DNA of 64,000 nucleotides from Rubrivivax sp. (lineage in GTDB: Bacteria; Pseudomonadota; Gammaproteobacteria; Burkholderiales; Burkholderiaceae_C). A program made the position numbers and the translations under genes. Below, one piece after another: positions 54,149 through 63,956 of the stretch (the stretch's first letter is position 1; each line of letters starts with the position of its first letter). The notes under the pieces were generated by a model. That model was not told where the DNA came from and ran no database searches. It saw nothing but the letters and a program-made list of their open reading frames with translations. The stretch is taken from assembly GCA_027487905.1 (NCBI GenBank), contig JAIYCR010000058.1, forward strand, positions 1 through 64,000. Direction: 5' to 3'.

Positions 54149-54167
54149 TGTGATCTAGGAGACAGTC

Positions 54168-55535
54168 ATGGACATGGCCGATGGCGTGGTCATTCAGCAG
54201 CATCTGATCGATCCGGAGATCTGCATCCGGTGCAACACCTGCGAGGCGACGTGTCCGGTGGGGGCGATCACGCACGACGACCGGAACTACGTGGTCGATG
54301 CGGAGAAGTGCAACCTGTGCATGGCCTGCGTGCCGCCTTGCCCGACGGGCAGCATCGACAACTGGCGTCAGGTGGTGCGGGTCAAGGCCTATTCGGTGCA
54401 GGAGCAGCTGGGCTGGGATGAACTCCCGGTGGCGCTGACGCCCGAGCAGGTGGCCGAGCAGATGGCCGAGGCCGGGCTGACGGGTGCAGAGCCGGGCCGA
54501 GCCGGGCCCGACGGGCTCGATGGCGCAGCGGCGGGCGTTGCCGTGGCCGACCCGGCCAACCCGGCTGCACTGGCCGAAGGCTCGCCGCTGGCGGCCGAGC
54601 CCTCGCAGGCTGCGGCCAGCAGCAGCCGCTACAACGCCAAGCTGCCGCCGTGGTCGGCCGCGCATGCCTACACCAACCTCTACGGGCCGCGGGCCGCGCA
54701 GGCGTCGGTTGCGGCCACCGTCACCGGCAACGTGCGGGTCACCGAAGTGGGCGCGCGCGGCCAGCCCGATTACGACACCCACCACATCGTGCTCGACTTC
54801 GGCGCGCTGCCCTTCCCGGTGCTCGAAGGCCAGAGCATCGGCATCGTGCCGCCGGGCACCGACGCCCGCGGCCGGCTGCACCACGCGCGGCAGTACAGCA
54901 TCGCCAGCCCCCGCAACGGCGAGCGGCCGGGCTACAACAACCTGTCGCTCACGGTGAAGCGGGTGCTGGAGGACCACCAGGGCCGCCCGGTGCGCGGCGT
55001 GGCCAGCAACTATGTGTGCGACCTGCAGGTGGGCGACACGGTGCAGGTGATCGGGCCCTTCGGCTCGAGCTTCCTGATGCCCAACCACCCCAAGAGCCAC
55101 ATCGTGATGATCTGCACCGGCACCGGCAGTGCGCCGATGCGGGCGATGACCGAATGGCGCCGGCGCCTGCGCGCCTCGGGCAAGTTCGAAGGCGGCAAGC
55201 TGATGCTCTTCTTCGGCGCCCGCACGCCCGAGGAACTGCCCTATTTCGGCCCGCTGCAGAACCTGCCGCGCGACTTCATCGACATCGAACTGGCCTTCAG
55301 CCGCGTGGCCAACGCACCCCGGCGCTATGTGCAGGACGCGCTGCGCGACCGCGCCGCCGATGTCGCCCGCCTGCTGGCGGACCCGGCCACGTACTTCTAT
55401 GTCTGCGGCCTCAAGGCGATGGAGGAGGGCGTGGTGCTGGCGCTGCGCGACATCGCCCACGGCGCGGGGCTGGACTGGGAGGCGGTGGGCGCCACGCTTC
55501 AGCGCGAAGGCCGCCTGCACCTGGAAACCTACTGA
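54168..55535 (+). CDS. boxA: Benzoyl-CoA 2,3-epoxidase, reductase subunit
   Basis: This 455-residue flavo-iron-sulphur protein starts with two 4Fe-4S motifs ([12 protein letters not shown] near residue 21; [12 protein letters not shown] near 48). A low-complexity alanine/proline linker covers about 100-145. A ferredoxin-NADP-reductase module follows, with FAD motif [12 protein letters not shown] near 243 and NADP motif [12 protein letters not shown] near 315, ending H-L-E-T-Y. It passes electrons from NADPH to BoxB. It is separated from boxB by the repeat-bearing gap but is clearly part of the same operon. Confidence 0.95.
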   Translation: MDMADGVVIQQHLIDPEICIRCNTCEATCPVGAITHDDRNYVVDAEKCNLCMACVPPCPTGSIDNWRQVVRVKAYSVQEQLGWDELPVALTPEQVAEQMAEAGLTGAEPGRAGPDGLDGAAAGVAVADPANPAALAEGSPLAAEPSQAAASSSRYNAKLPPWSAAHAYTNLYGPRAAQASVAATVTGNVRVTEVGARGQPDYDTHHIVLDFGALPFPVLEGQSIGIVPPGTDARGRLHHARQYSIASPRNGERPGYNNLSLTVKRVLEDHQGRPVRGVASNYVCDLQVGDTVQVIGPFGSSFLMPNHPKSHIVMICTGTGSAPMRAMTEWRRRLRASGKFEGGKLMLFFGARTPEELPYFGPLQNLPRDFIDIELAFSRVANAPRRYVQDALRDRAADVARLLADPATYFYVCGLKAMEEGVVLALRDIAHGAGLDWEAVGATLQREGRLHLETY

Positions 55536-55579
55536 GGCGGCTACGCCTGGTCACGCCCGCACCCGTCCGCCCGCACCCC

Positions 55580-56374
55580 ATGAGCACCTCCCCCACCCTT
55601 CGCATCGACTGCCTGCGCCCGGGCGTGGCCCAGGTCACGATGGCCCGCCCGGCCGTCTTCAACGCCTTCGACGAGGCGATGATCGGCGAGCTCGACGCGG
55701 CCTTCGCCCAGTTGGCCGACGACCCCACCGTTCGCGTCATCGTGCTGGCCGGAGAAGGCCGCCACTTCAGCGCCGGCGCCGACCTGCAGTGGATGCAGCG
55801 CGCCAGTGCGGCGAGCGAGGCCTGGAACCTGGAGGATGCGCGGCGCTTCGCCGGCATGCTGGCCCGCATTGCGGATTGCCCCAAGCCTACGGTGGCCCGG
55901 GTGCAAGGCGCCGCACTCGGCGGCGGCGTGGGGCTGCTGTGCGCCTGCGACCTGGCGCTGGCGGCCGACAACGCGAGCTTCTCGGTCAGCGAGGTGAAGT
56001 TCGGCATCCTGCCGGCCGTCATCGGCCCTTACCTCACCCAGGCCGTGGGCCTTCGACAGGCGCGCCGGCTGGCGCTCACCGCCAGCCGCATCGCGGCGAG
56101 CGAGGCGCTGGCCATCGGCCTGGTGCAGCAGGTCGTCGCGCTGGACGCGCTCGACGCCGCGGTGGATGCGGTGCTCGCCGACCTGCTGGTGGGCGGCCCC
56201 GCCGCGCAGGCCGAGGTCAAGCGCCTCTATGGCCAGATGGACGGCGGCGCGGTGACGCCCGAGCTGCGCGAGCTCACCGCCCAGACCATCGCCCGGGTGC
56301 GCGGCACCGACGAGGCGCGCGAGGGCTTCGCCGCCTTCCTGGCCAAGCGACCGGCGCCCTGGGTGCCGAGCTGA
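55580..56374 (+). CDS. Enoyl-CoA hydratase/isomerase family protein (LiuC/methylglutaconyl-like)
   Basis: This 264-residue crotonase has RHFSAGADLQWMQR near residue 60, QGAALGGGVGLLCACD near 113 and SVSEVKFGILPAVIGPY near 138. The second catalytic glutamate (S-E-V) is present; the first position is glycine, as in the LiuC-type group. In this operon it would hydrate or isomerise the dehydroadipyl-CoA produced after BoxC toward 3-hydroxyadipyl-CoA. Substrate assignment comes from operon context. Confidence 0.82.
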   Translation: MSTSPTLRIDCLRPGVAQVTMARPAVFNAFDEAMIGELDAAFAQLADDPTVRVIVLAGEGRHFSAGADLQWMQRASAASEAWNLEDARRFAGMLARIADCPKPTVARVQGAALGGGVGLLCACDLALAADNASFSVSEVKFGILPAVIGPYLTQAVGLRQARRLALTASRIAASEALAIGLVQQVVALDALDAAVDAVLADLLVGGPAAQAEVKRLYGQMDGGAVTPELRELTAQTIARVRGTDEAREGFAAFLAKRPAPWVPS

Positions 56375-56380
56375 GGCCAG

Positions 56381-56408
56381 CACCGGCATCGGCACCGGCA
56401 CCGGCACC
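56381..56408. repeat. GGCACC-type microsatellite in an intergenic gap
   Basis: The stretch is made of near-perfect CACCGG/CATCGG six-base units within the 129-base gap between the hydratase and dehydrogenase genes. No other element is evident in that gap. Confidence 0.5.
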
Positions 56409-56503
56409 CCGCCCATGGCTCGCCCGCCGGTCGGCCCCGTGCCGCCTTTATCCTTCCGCCCACCGACCGAACGCCGTCGCCCTTCCGGGGCCGCCCCGCG
56501 CAC

Positions 56504-58054
56504 ATGACCCTCTCTTCCTCCGATTCCCTGCTCGTCGTCGGGGCCGGCATCATGGGCGCCGGCATTGCCCAGGTGGCGGCCCAGGCCGGGCACACCGTGC
56601 ACCTGTTCGACCTGCGGCCCGGTGCCGCCGAAGAGGCCCGCCGGCAGCTGGGCCGAAGCCTGGACACGCTGGTGGCCAAGGGCCGTATCGAAGCGGCGGC
56701 CGCCGAGGCCACGCTCGGCCGCATCCACGCCATCGACGCGCTGGAGCAAGCCGCCTCGGCCCGCCTGGTGATCGAGGCCATCGTCGAGCGGCTGGACGCC
56801 AAGCGTGCGCTCTTCCAGCAGCTCGAGGGCCTGCTCGCTCCCGAGGCCATCCTGGCCACCAACACCTCGTCGATCAGCGTGACGGCCATCGCCAACGGGC
56901 TCCAGCATCCCGAGCGGCTGGTGGGCATGCACTTCTTCAACCCGGTGCCGCTGATGAAGCTGGTCGAGGTGGTCAGCGGCCTGGGCACGGCGCCCGCCGT
57001 GGCCGAGGCCATCACCGGCCTGGCCCGGTCCTGGGGCAAGCTGCCGGTGGCGGCGCGCAGCACGCCCGGCTTCATCGTCAACCGCATCGCCCGGCCGTAC
57101 TACGCCGAGACGCTGGCGCTGCTGCACGAGCAGGCGGCCACGCCGCTGGTGCTGGACACGGCGCTGAAGGCGGCGGGCTTTCGCATGGGGCCCTGCGAGC
57201 TGATGGACCTGATCGGCCACGACACCAACTTCTCGGTGACCAAGTCGGTCTACGAGGCCAACTTCTTCGACAAGCGCTACATGCCCTCGCTGGTGCAGCA
57301 GGAGCTGGTCGATGCCGGCTGGCTGGGCCGCAAGAGCGGGCGCGGCTTCTATGCCTATCCCGAAGGCGCAGGCCGTCTTCCGGTGGCGGTGCACGACACG
57401 CCGGCCACGGCCGGCGTGGTCACGGTGCACGGGCGCGGCCCGGTGGCCGACTGGCTCGAGGCCATGGCGGCGCGGGCTCTGTCTTCGCAGGGTTGGGGGC
57501 CGGCGCGCGAACCGGACAGCGACTGGACCGGCCTGGCAGTGGACGGTGCCCGACTGGTGCTCACCGATGGCCGCACCGCCCGCGCCTGGGCGCGCGCGCA
57601 CGGCGTGCGCGACGTCGCGGTGTTCGACCGCCCGGTGGCGGGCGGCGTCGGCCAGCCGCCGGACGCCGCTGCGGCCGCAGCACCCATCGCCCTCGCCTGG
57701 GCCACCCACGCCGACTGCAGCGCAGCCTGGCGCACCCAGGCGCCCGCCTGGCTGGCCGCGCTGGGCTTCGTGCCCCTGCCGGTGGCCGACACGCCCGGGC
57801 TGGTGGTGGCGCGCACGCTGGCCATGCTCATCAACGAGGCGGCCGACGCCGTGCAGCAGGGCGTGTGCACCCCCGAAGGCGCCGACGCCGCGATGAAGCT
57901 CGGCGTGAACTACCCCGCCGGCCCCTTCGAGTGGCTGGCCGGCTGGAGCGTGGACGGCGTGGCAGCCCTCATCGCCCAGCTTGATGCCGTCTACCGCGGC
58001 GAACGCTACCGGCTCAGCCCCTGGCTGGCCGCCCGCACCGCCACGCTGCGCTGA
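56504..58054 (+). CDS. paaH: 3-hydroxyacyl-CoA dehydrogenase, 3-hydroxyadipyl-CoA type
   Basis: This 516-residue enzyme has the NAD motif VVGAGIMGAGIAQ near residue 10, the catalytic histidine in GMHFFNPVPLMKLVE near 145 and NTSSISVTAIA near 125. Two 3HCDH C-terminal helical domains (about 188-285 and 400-510) complete the PaaH/PaaC layout of about 500 residues. It oxidises (S)-3-hydroxyadipyl-CoA to 3-oxoadipyl-CoA with NAD, the step shared by the box and phenylacetate pathways. The thiolase follows after 58 bases. Confidence 0.88.
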   Translation: MTLSSSDSLLVVGAGIMGAGIAQVAAQAGHTVHLFDLRPGAAEEARRQLGRSLDTLVAKGRIEAAAAEATLGRIHAIDALEQAASARLVIEAIVERLDAKRALFQQLEGLLAPEAILATNTSSISVTAIANGLQHPERLVGMHFFNPVPLMKLVEVVSGLGTAPAVAEAITGLARSWGKLPVAARSTPGFIVNRIARPYYAETLALLHEQAATPLVLDTALKAAGFRMGPCELMDLIGHDTNFSVTKSVYEANFFDKRYMPSLVQQELVDAGWLGRKSGRGFYAYPEGAGRLPVAVHDTPATAGVVTVHGRGPVADWLEAMAARALSSQGWGPAREPDSDWTGLAVDGARLVLTDGRTARAWARAHGVRDVAVFDRPVAGGVGQPPDAAAAAAPIALAWATHADCSAAWRTQAPAWLAALGFVPLPVADTPGLVVARTLAMLINEAADAVQQGVCTPEGADAAMKLGVNYPAGPFEWLAGWSVDGVAALIAQLDAVYRGERYRLSPWLAARTATLR

Positions 58055-58112
58055 GCCCCGGCCCGGCCCGGCAACGCCCGCACCCCTCTCAACCGAGCCC
58101 CACGACCCCGCC

Positions 58113-59321
58113 ATGACCCCACCCCAAGCCTTCCTCTGCGACGTGCAGCGCACCCCCTTCGGCCGCTATGGCGGCGCGCTGAGCAGCGTGCGCACCGACG
58201 ACCTGGGCGCCGTGCCCATCCGCGCGCTGATGGCGCGCCACCCGGGCGTGGACTGGGCGGCGGTGGAGGACGTGCTCTACGGCTGCGCCAACCAGGCGGG
58301 CGAAGACAACCGCAACGTCGCCCGCATGAGCGCCCTGCTGGCCGGCCTGCCGGTGGACGTGCCCGGCGGCACGATCAACCGCCTGTGCGGTTCGGGCATG
58401 GACGCGGTGGGCACGGCCGCGCGGGCCATCAAGGCCGGCGAGGCCTCGCTGCTGATCGCCGGTGGCGTGGAGAGCATGAGCCGCGCGCCCTTCGTCATGC
58501 CCAAGGCCGATGCGGCCTTCAGCCGCAGCAACGCCGTCTACGACACCACCATCGGCTGGCGCTTCATCAACCGGCTGATGAAGGAGCAGTACGGCGTGGA
58601 CTCCATGCCCGAGACGGCCGAGAACGTGGCCCTGGATTTCCGCATCGAGCGCGAGGCGCAGGACCGCATGGCCCTGGCCAGCCAGAAGCGTGCGGTGGCG
58701 GCGCAGCAGGCCGGCTTCTTCGACGCCGAGATCTGCCCGGTGAGCATCGCCCAGAAGAAGGGCGACCCCGTCGTGGTGTCGGTGGACGAGCACCCGCGCG
58801 ACACGAGCCTGGAGTCCCTGGCGCGCCTGAAGGGCGTGGTGCGGCCGGACGGCAGCGTCACCGCCGGCAATGCCAGCGGCGTCAACGACGGTGCGGTGGC
58901 GCTGCTGGTGGCCAGCGAAGCCGCCGCCCGCCGCCACGGCCTGACGCCGCGCGCCCGGGTGGTGGGCATGGCCACCGCGGGCGTGGCGCCGCGCATCATG
59001 GGCATCGGCCCGGCGCCAGCGACGCGGCGGGTGCTGCACAACACCGGCCTCACGCTCGAGCAGATGGACGTCATCGAGCTCAACGAGGCCTTCGCCGCGC
59101 AGGGCCTGGCGGTGCTGCGCGACCTGGGCCTTCAGGATGACGACCCGCGCGTCAACCCCAACGGCGGCGCCATCGCGCTCGGCCACCCGCTGGGGGCCAG
59201 CGGCGCCCGGCTGGTGGGCACCGCGATGCAGCAGCTGCACCGCACCGGCGGGCGCTATGCGCTGTGCACCATGTGCATCGGCGTGGGGCAGGGCATCGCG
59301 ATGGTGATCGAGCGGGTTTGA
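58113..59321 (+). CDS. pcaF: 3-oxoadipyl-CoA thiolase
   Basis: This 402-residue thiolase has the active-site cysteine in [10 protein letters not shown] near residue 91, the family [10 protein letters not shown] near 121, [13 protein letters not shown] near 315, the catalytic histidine in [11 protein letters not shown] near 357 and the second cysteine in [10 protein letters not shown] near 388. It follows PcaF/PaaJ closely and would release acetyl-CoA and succinyl-CoA at the end of the benzoate route. It is the last gene of the box operon and converges on the toxin-antitoxin pair 76 bases away. Confidence 0.9.
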   Translation: MTPPQAFLCDVQRTPFGRYGGALSSVRTDDLGAVPIRALMARHPGVDWAAVEDVLYGCANQAGEDNRNVARMSALLAGLPVDVPGGTINRLCGSGMDAVGTAARAIKAGEASLLIAGGVESMSRAPFVMPKADAAFSRSNAVYDTTIGWRFINRLMKEQYGVDSMPETAENVALDFRIEREAQDRMALASQKRAVAAQQAGFFDAEICPVSIAQKKGDPVVVSVDEHPRDTSLESLARLKGVVRPDGSVTAGNASGVNDGAVALLVASEAAARRHGLTPRARVVGMATAGVAPRIMGIGPAPATRRVLHNTGLTLEQMDVIELNEAFAAQGLAVLRDLGLQDDDPRVNPNGGAIALGHPLGASGARLVGTAMQQLHRTGGRYALCTMCIGVGQGIAMVIERV

Positions 59322-59397
59322 GGCGCGGCTCCTGGCCGGCGGTCAAGGCGTACCGGCGGTCCTTGGACAGCTCGACCCGCCACTTCGTGACAAGCGC

Positions 59398-59712
59398 TCA
59401 GGCAATGGCGCTCAGGCCCCGCTTCTGGACAAGGTTCAGCAGTTTGAGCGCTGGCCCTGACGGGTGCTTGGCGCCGACCTCCCACTTCTGCACCGTCGAC
59501 AAGCTGGTGTTCAGGAGGCGCGCGAAGACGGCCTGGCTGACCCGGGCCTGCTCACGCAGTGCCTTGATCTGTTCGGGGCCCAGCGGCTCGACCGGCTGGA
59601 GACACAGCTGCTCGAACTCGCGCATCGTCACCTGGTCGATGACCCCGGCCTGGCGCAGCCCGGCCGCCGTTTCATGAACGGCGTCCAGGATCGAAGATTT
59701 ACGCTGTCGCAT
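59398..59712 (-). CDS. XRE-family antitoxin (HigA/NadS type)
   Basis: This 104-residue DNA-binding antitoxin has a C-terminal helix-turn-helix at about residues 48-100 (ARVSQAVFARLLNTSLSTVQ) and an N-terminal region that should bind the toxin. It is encoded after the toxin with a 14-base overlap, the reversed order typical of higBA. It probably represses its own operon at the palindrome 60102-60122. Confidence 0.87.
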   Translation of the reverse strand: MRQRKSSILDAVHETAAGLRQAGVIDQVTMREFEQLCLQPVEPLGPEQIKALREQARVSQAVFARLLNTSLSTVQKWEVGAKHPSGPALKLLNLVQKRGLSAIA

Positions 59713-60079
59713 CGCAATCCACCTCGATGAGTTCTCCGGCCTGGGTGGCTTTGGCCACGGCCGCGGTGTTCAGGGACAGCAGTTCGGCTGCCAACTTCTT
59801 CAGTGCGGCCGTTTCGTCGCTGGCGATGTTGCTTCGCTCGCTCTTCTGAAAGGCGTAGACGAACACCCAGCGGTTGCCGCGGTGGGTCGCCACCAGCGTT
59901 CGAAACCCGCCGCTCTTGCCCTGGCCCGGTCTTCCCACGCGCTTCTTGATCAGGCCTCCGCCGAGGTCGGCGTCGATCAGCCCTGCGACCATCTCCCGGA
60001 CGGCTGTGCACAGGCTGCTGTCGTGCAGATCCTGTTTTCGCGTCCAGCGGTCAAACCAGCGGGTCTTGTAGACCGCCAT
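59699..60079 (-). CDS. RelE/HigB-type toxin
   Basis: This 126-residue protein of the RelE-like toxin family annotated as type II toxin has the core G-F-R-T-L-V-A followed by W-V-F-V-Y-A-F-Q-K-S-E near residue 70, which forms the central beta sheet, and basic residues K45-K46-R47 ahead of it. The family cleaves mRNA at the ribosome and is neutralised by the following antitoxin. The start ATG lies 23 bases after the palindromic operator. The full-length core suggests it is intact. Confidence 0.85.
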   Translation of the reverse strand: MAVYKTRWFDRWTRKQDLHDSSLCTAVREMVAGLIDADLGGGLIKKRVGRPGQGKSGGFRTLVATHRGNRWVFVYAFQKSERSNIASDETAALKKLAAELLSLNTAAVAKATQAGELIEVDCDATA

Positions 60080-60101
60080 GAAATTGCATCCTTTGCCTGA
60101 A

Positions 60102-60122
60102 CTGTAGCACCTGGTGCTACAG
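60102..60122. promoter_or_regulatory. Palindromic operator of the toxin-antitoxin operon
   Basis: CTGTAGCACC-T-GGTGCTACAG is a perfect 21-base inverted repeat centred on one base. It lies 23 bases before the toxin start and overlaps a possible minus-strand -10 (TACAGT). This is the expected place for HigA autorepression. Confidence 0.68.
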
Positions 60123-60164
60123 GACGGTAAGCCTGCTTTCTTCTCATCCGTCCCTACGAAAGCC

Positions 60165-63100
60165 TCAACCCATCGTCATCAGACTCGCATTCCCCCCAGC
60201 CGCCGTGGTGTTCACGCTGATGGAGCGCTCGACCACCAGCGCCTCCATCGGCAGGCTGCCCTGCTCGTCCGCCGCGAAAAGGCTCACCAGCGCACCGGTC
60301 CTCTGTGCGAGCGCGGCCAGCGCCGAAAGGCGCTCTTCCGTGCCGCCCTGGTGCAGCACCGCGTCGAAGCGCGCCGCCGGCGCGGTCCAATCGTCCGTCA
60401 GCCGCACGCGATCGCGCACCGGGGGTGGCAGCGCGTCGACCAGGGCGCGAGCCTCGGCGGGGAGCAGCGCTCGGGCGCCGACGACCATCGCGGCGGCCAG
60501 CAGCTTCAGCCGCATCGCATCGTCGGCTGCGAGGCACAGCACGGTGTCGCGGGGCAGCGCGGCGTAGAAGTTGGCTTCGCCGGTAGGGCCGCTCAGTTGC
60601 CGCCAGCCTTGCGCCGGGTTCGCGGCCGACACCCGGTCCATCCAGGCCGCCAGGCCCAGGGCGACGTGCGGCACCGGTTTCCCCGACTCGCCCGCCCAGG
60701 CCCGAAGCGCGTCCCGGGCGGCCTCTGCGCCCGCTTCCTGCAGCGGCCGGGCGTCGTGCCCCGGCACCCCACCCGCCGCCAGCGGCCCGCTGCGCTCCAC
60801 CGCCCGCCGCAACGCCGCCTCGGGCCGCCCCGCCATCAGGCGCGTCAGCGCCAGCGGCCCGCCCGCCTTGGGCCCGGTGCCCGACAGGCCCTCGCCGCCG
60901 AAGGGCTGCACGCCCACCACCGCGCCCACGGTGTTGCGGTTCACATAGAGGTTGCCCACCCGCAGCGTGGCCGCCACCTGGGCGACGGTCTCGTCGATGC
61001 GGGTGTGCACGCCGCCGGTCAGGCCGTAGCCGGTGGCGTTGATGGCCTCCAGCACCGCCGGCAGCTGCTCGCGGTCGTAGCGAAGAAGGTGCAGCACCGG
61101 GCCGAAAACTTCTTCGGTCAGTTCGTCGATGCGCTCGATCTCCACCACCGCCGGCGCGACGAAGCAGCCGCCCGCCGCGTTCAGGGCCGCGGACGCCGCG
61201 CGCAGCGGCTGGGTGATGCGCCGGCCCCTGGCCTGCAGCGCGGCCAGGTGGGCGTCGATGCGGACGCGGGCCTCGGCGTCGATCACCGGGCCGATGTCGG
61301 TGGCCAGCTGCTGCGCGTCGCCCAGCGTCTGTTCGCGCATCGCGCCTTCGAGCAGCTCCTGCACCCGGTCGGCGGCCTCGCGCTGCACGCACAGCAGGCG
61401 CAGCGCCGAGCAGCGCTGGCCCGCGCTGTCGAAGGCCGAGGCGAGCGCGTCGGCCACCACCTGCTCGGCCAGCGCCGAGCTGTCCACCACCAGCGCGTTC
61501 TGCCCGCCCGTCTCGGCCACCAGCGGCACCGGCCGCCCGAGCGCGCCCAGGCGAGCGCTGAGCACCTGCTGCAGCCGCTGGGCCACGGCGGTGGAGCCGG
61601 TGAACATCACGCCTTGCACCCGGGCGTCGGCCACCAGCGCGGCCCCCACCGTGTCGCCCCGGCCGGGCAGCAGCTGCAGCACCTCGCGCGGAACGCCTGC
61701 GGCGTGCAGCGCCTGCACCGCCCGCGCGGCCACCAGCGGCGTCTGCTCGGCCGGCTTGGCCAGCACCGGGTTGCCCGCGGCCAGCGCCACCGCGACCTGC
61801 CCGATGAAGATGGCCAGCGGGAAGTTCCAGGGGCTGATGCAGACCACCGGGCCAAGGGGCTGCAGCGCATCGGCTGCGGTGTTCAAGGCAGGCGCGGCCA
61901 GTGCGCGCAGTTCGGCCGCGTCGTAGCGCAGGAAGTCCACCGCCTCGCGCACCTCGGCCACGGCGTTGCCCGCCGTCTTGCCGGCCTCGCGCATCAGCAG
62001 GGCCACCAGCTCGGGCAGCTCGGCCTGCAGCCGCTCGGCCGCGTCGTCAAGCATCCGGGCGCGCTCGGCCGGCGGCGTGGCCGCCCAGCGCGGCGCCGCG
62101 GCCTCGGCGGCGGCCAGCGCGGTGGCCACATCCGCACTCGACGCCTCGGCCACCACGCCGACGACCTCGGCGCGCTGCGCCGGGTTGCGTACCGGCTGCG
62201 GTGGCAGGGGTTGCGAGGCCCCAGCCAGCAGCGACCCGGCCCGCAGGCGTTCCGTTTCCGAACGGGAGCCGGTCAGCGCTTCATCCAGCGCACCCAGCAC
62301 CGGCTCCGAGGCCAGGTCCAGCCCCTGCGAGTTCTGGCGATGGCTGCCGTACAGCGCCGATGGCAACGCAATGGCGGGGTGCGGCAGTCCGAGGCGGCCT
62401 TCGGCGGCGGCCAGCGCCTCGACCGTGCGCACCGGGTCTTCCACCAGCGCCTCCAGGCTCAGCGATGCATCGGCGATGCGGTGGACGAAGGAGGTGTTGG
62501 CGCCGTTCTCCAGCAGCCGCCGCACCAGGTAGGCCAGCAGCGTGTCGTGCGGGCCCACCGGCGCATAGATGCGGCAGGGTCGTCCGATCCGGCCCTGGCC
62601 GCGCAAGCCCACCACCTGTTCGTAGAGCGGCTCGCCCATGCCGTGAAGACACTGGAACTCGTAGCGGTCCTGCGCCGCCGATTCGCCCCCCGCCATCTCG
62701 TGGATGGCGGCGGCGGTGTGCGCGTTGTGGGTGGCGAACTGCGGGTAGACGGCATCGGGCGCGGCCAGCAGGCGCCGGGCGCAGGCCAGGTAGGCGAGGT
62801 CGGTGTAGGCCTTGCGGGTGTAGACCGGATAACCCTCCAGTCCATCGAGCTGGGCGCGCTTGATCTCGCTGTCCCAGTAGGCGCCCTTGACCAGCCGCAC
62901 CATCAGGCGGCGTCCGGTTCGGCGCGCCAGGGCGACGAGGTGGTCGACCACCGCGGGGCAGCGCTTCGAATAGGCCTGGATCACGAAGCCCAGGCCGTTC
63001 CAGCCGGCCAATGCCGGGTCGGCGGCGAGCGCGTCCAGCAGGTCGAGCGACAGTTCCAGGCGGTCGGCTTCCTCGGCATCGATGTTCAGGCCGATGCCGT

Positions 63101-63956
63101 GCTGGCGAGCCCGCGCGGCGAGCATCGTCAGCCGAGGCAGCAGCTCGGCCATCACCCGTGCGGCCTGGGCGCGCGCGTAGCGGGGGTGCAGCGCCGACAG
63201 CTTGATGGAAATGCCGGGGCCGTCCACGATGCCGCGGCCGCCCGAGGCAGCGCCGATGGCGTCGATCGCCTGCGCGTAGGCGGCGAGGTAGCGCTGCGCA
63301 TCGGCCTCGGTCAGCGCCGCCTCGCCGAGCATGTCGTAGGAGAAGCGAAAGCCCCGGGCCTCACGGGCCCGGGCGCTGGATAGTGCTTCGGCGATGGTCT
63401 GCCCGGTGACGAACTGCTCGCCCATCAGGCGCATCGCCAGGTCCACCGCGCGGCGCACCAGCGGCTCGCCGCCGCGGCCGATCAGCCGCATCAGCGTGGC
63501 CGACAGGCCGGTGTCGCTGTGGGTGGCCACCAGCCGCCCGGTCACCAGCAGGCCCCAGGCGGCGGCGTTGACGAAGAGCGAGGGGCTTCTGCCCAGGTGC
63601 GACTGCCAGTCGCCGTGGACGATCTTGTCGCGGATCAGCGCATCGCGGGTGGCCGCATCCGGAATGCGCAGCAGCGCCTCGGCCAGGCACATCAGCGACA
63701 CGCCCTCCTGCGAGGACAGCGAGAACTCCTGCAGCAGGCCCTGCACCAGCCCGGCCCGGCCGCTGTCGCGGGCGCGCTCGCGCACGCCGCGGGCCAGCTG
63801 CAGCGCCAGGGCCTGCACCCGGGCGGCGCTGGATTCGTCCAGGCGGGCGGCGGCGAGCAGACCGGGCAGCAGCTCGGGTTCCGGGCGGCGGGTGAGGGCG
63901 GTGATCGCCTGCCGGGTGGGCGAAGAGGGGGCGCTGGAGGGGGCGTGGAACGACAT
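60165..63956 (-). CDS. putA: Bifunctional proline dehydrogenase / P5C dehydrogenase PutA without DNA-binding domain
   Basis: This 1263-residue enzyme oxidises proline to glutamate in two channelled steps. The first half is the FAD proline dehydrogenase barrel (about residues 130-490) with LSALHPRYARAQ near 254 and LVKGAYWDSEIK near 358. The second is the P5C dehydrogenase with PWNFPLAIFIGQVA, LVAETGGQNA and the catalytic cysteine in DSAGQRCSALRL. A long C-terminal domain follows, as in type B PutA. The N-terminal ribbon-helix-helix of E. coli PutA is absent, so the protein should not self-regulate. The start lies 44 bases from the window end; its promoter is outside. Confidence 0.93.
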   Translation of the reverse strand: MSFHAPSSAPSSPTRQAITALTRRPEPELLPGLLAAARLDESSAARVQALALQLARGVRERARDSGRAGLVQGLLQEFSLSSQEGVSLMCLAEALLRIPDAATRDALIRDKIVHGDWQSHLGRSPSLFVNAAAWGLLVTGRLVATHSDTGLSATLMRLIGRGGEPLVRRAVDLAMRLMGEQFVTGQTIAEALSSARAREARGFRFSYDMLGEAALTEADAQRYLAAYAQAIDAIGAASGGRGIVDGPGISIKLSALHPRYARAQAARVMAELLPRLTMLAARARQHGIGLNIDAEEADRLELSLDLLDALAADPALAGWNGLGFVIQAYSKRCPAVVDHLVALARRTGRRLMVRLVKGAYWDSEIKRAQLDGLEGYPVYTRKAYTDLAYLACARRLLAAPDAVYPQFATHNAHTAAAIHEMAGGESAAQDRYEFQCLHGMGEPLYEQVVGLRGQGRIGRPCRIYAPVGPHDTLLAYLVRRLLENGANTSFVHRIADASLSLEALVEDPVRTVEALAAAEGRLGLPHPAIALPSALYGSHRQNSQGLDLASEPVLGALDEALTGSRSETERLRAGSLLAGASQPLPPQPVRNPAQRAEVVGVVAEASSADVATALAAAEAAAPRWAATPPAERARMLDDAAERLQAELPELVALLMREAGKTAGNAVAEVREAVDFLRYDAAELRALAAPALNTAADALQPLGPVVCISPWNFPLAIFIGQVAVALAAGNPVLAKPAEQTPLVAARAVQALHAAGVPREVLQLLPGRGDTVGAALVADARVQGVMFTGSTAVAQRLQQVLSARLGALGRPVPLVAETGGQNALVVDSSALAEQVVADALASAFDSAGQRCSALRLLCVQREAADRVQELLEGAMREQTLGDAQQLATDIGPVIDAEARVRIDAHLAALQARGRRITQPLRAASAALNAAGGCFVAPAVVEIERIDELTEEVFGPVLHLLRYDREQLPAVLEAINATGYGLTGGVHTRIDETVAQVAATLRVGNLYVNRNTVGAVVGVQPFGGEGLSGTGPKAGGPLALTRLMAGRPEAALRRAVERSGPLAAGGVPGHDARPLQEAGAEAARDALRAWAGESGKPVPHVALGLAAWMDRVSAANPAQGWRQLSGPTGEANFYAALPRDTVLCLAADDAMRLKLLAAAMVVGARALLPAEARALVDALPPPVRDRVRLTDDWTAPAARFDAVLHQGGTEERLSALAALAQRTGALVSLFAADEQGSLPMEALVVERSISVNTTAAGGNASLMTMG

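Noticed and set aside
60114-63383. Plus-strand frame of over 1000 codons across putA
   Set aside because: It mirrors putA codons; the composition is glutamine/arginine/histidine-rich without motifs, and putA on the minus strand has every catalytic motif.
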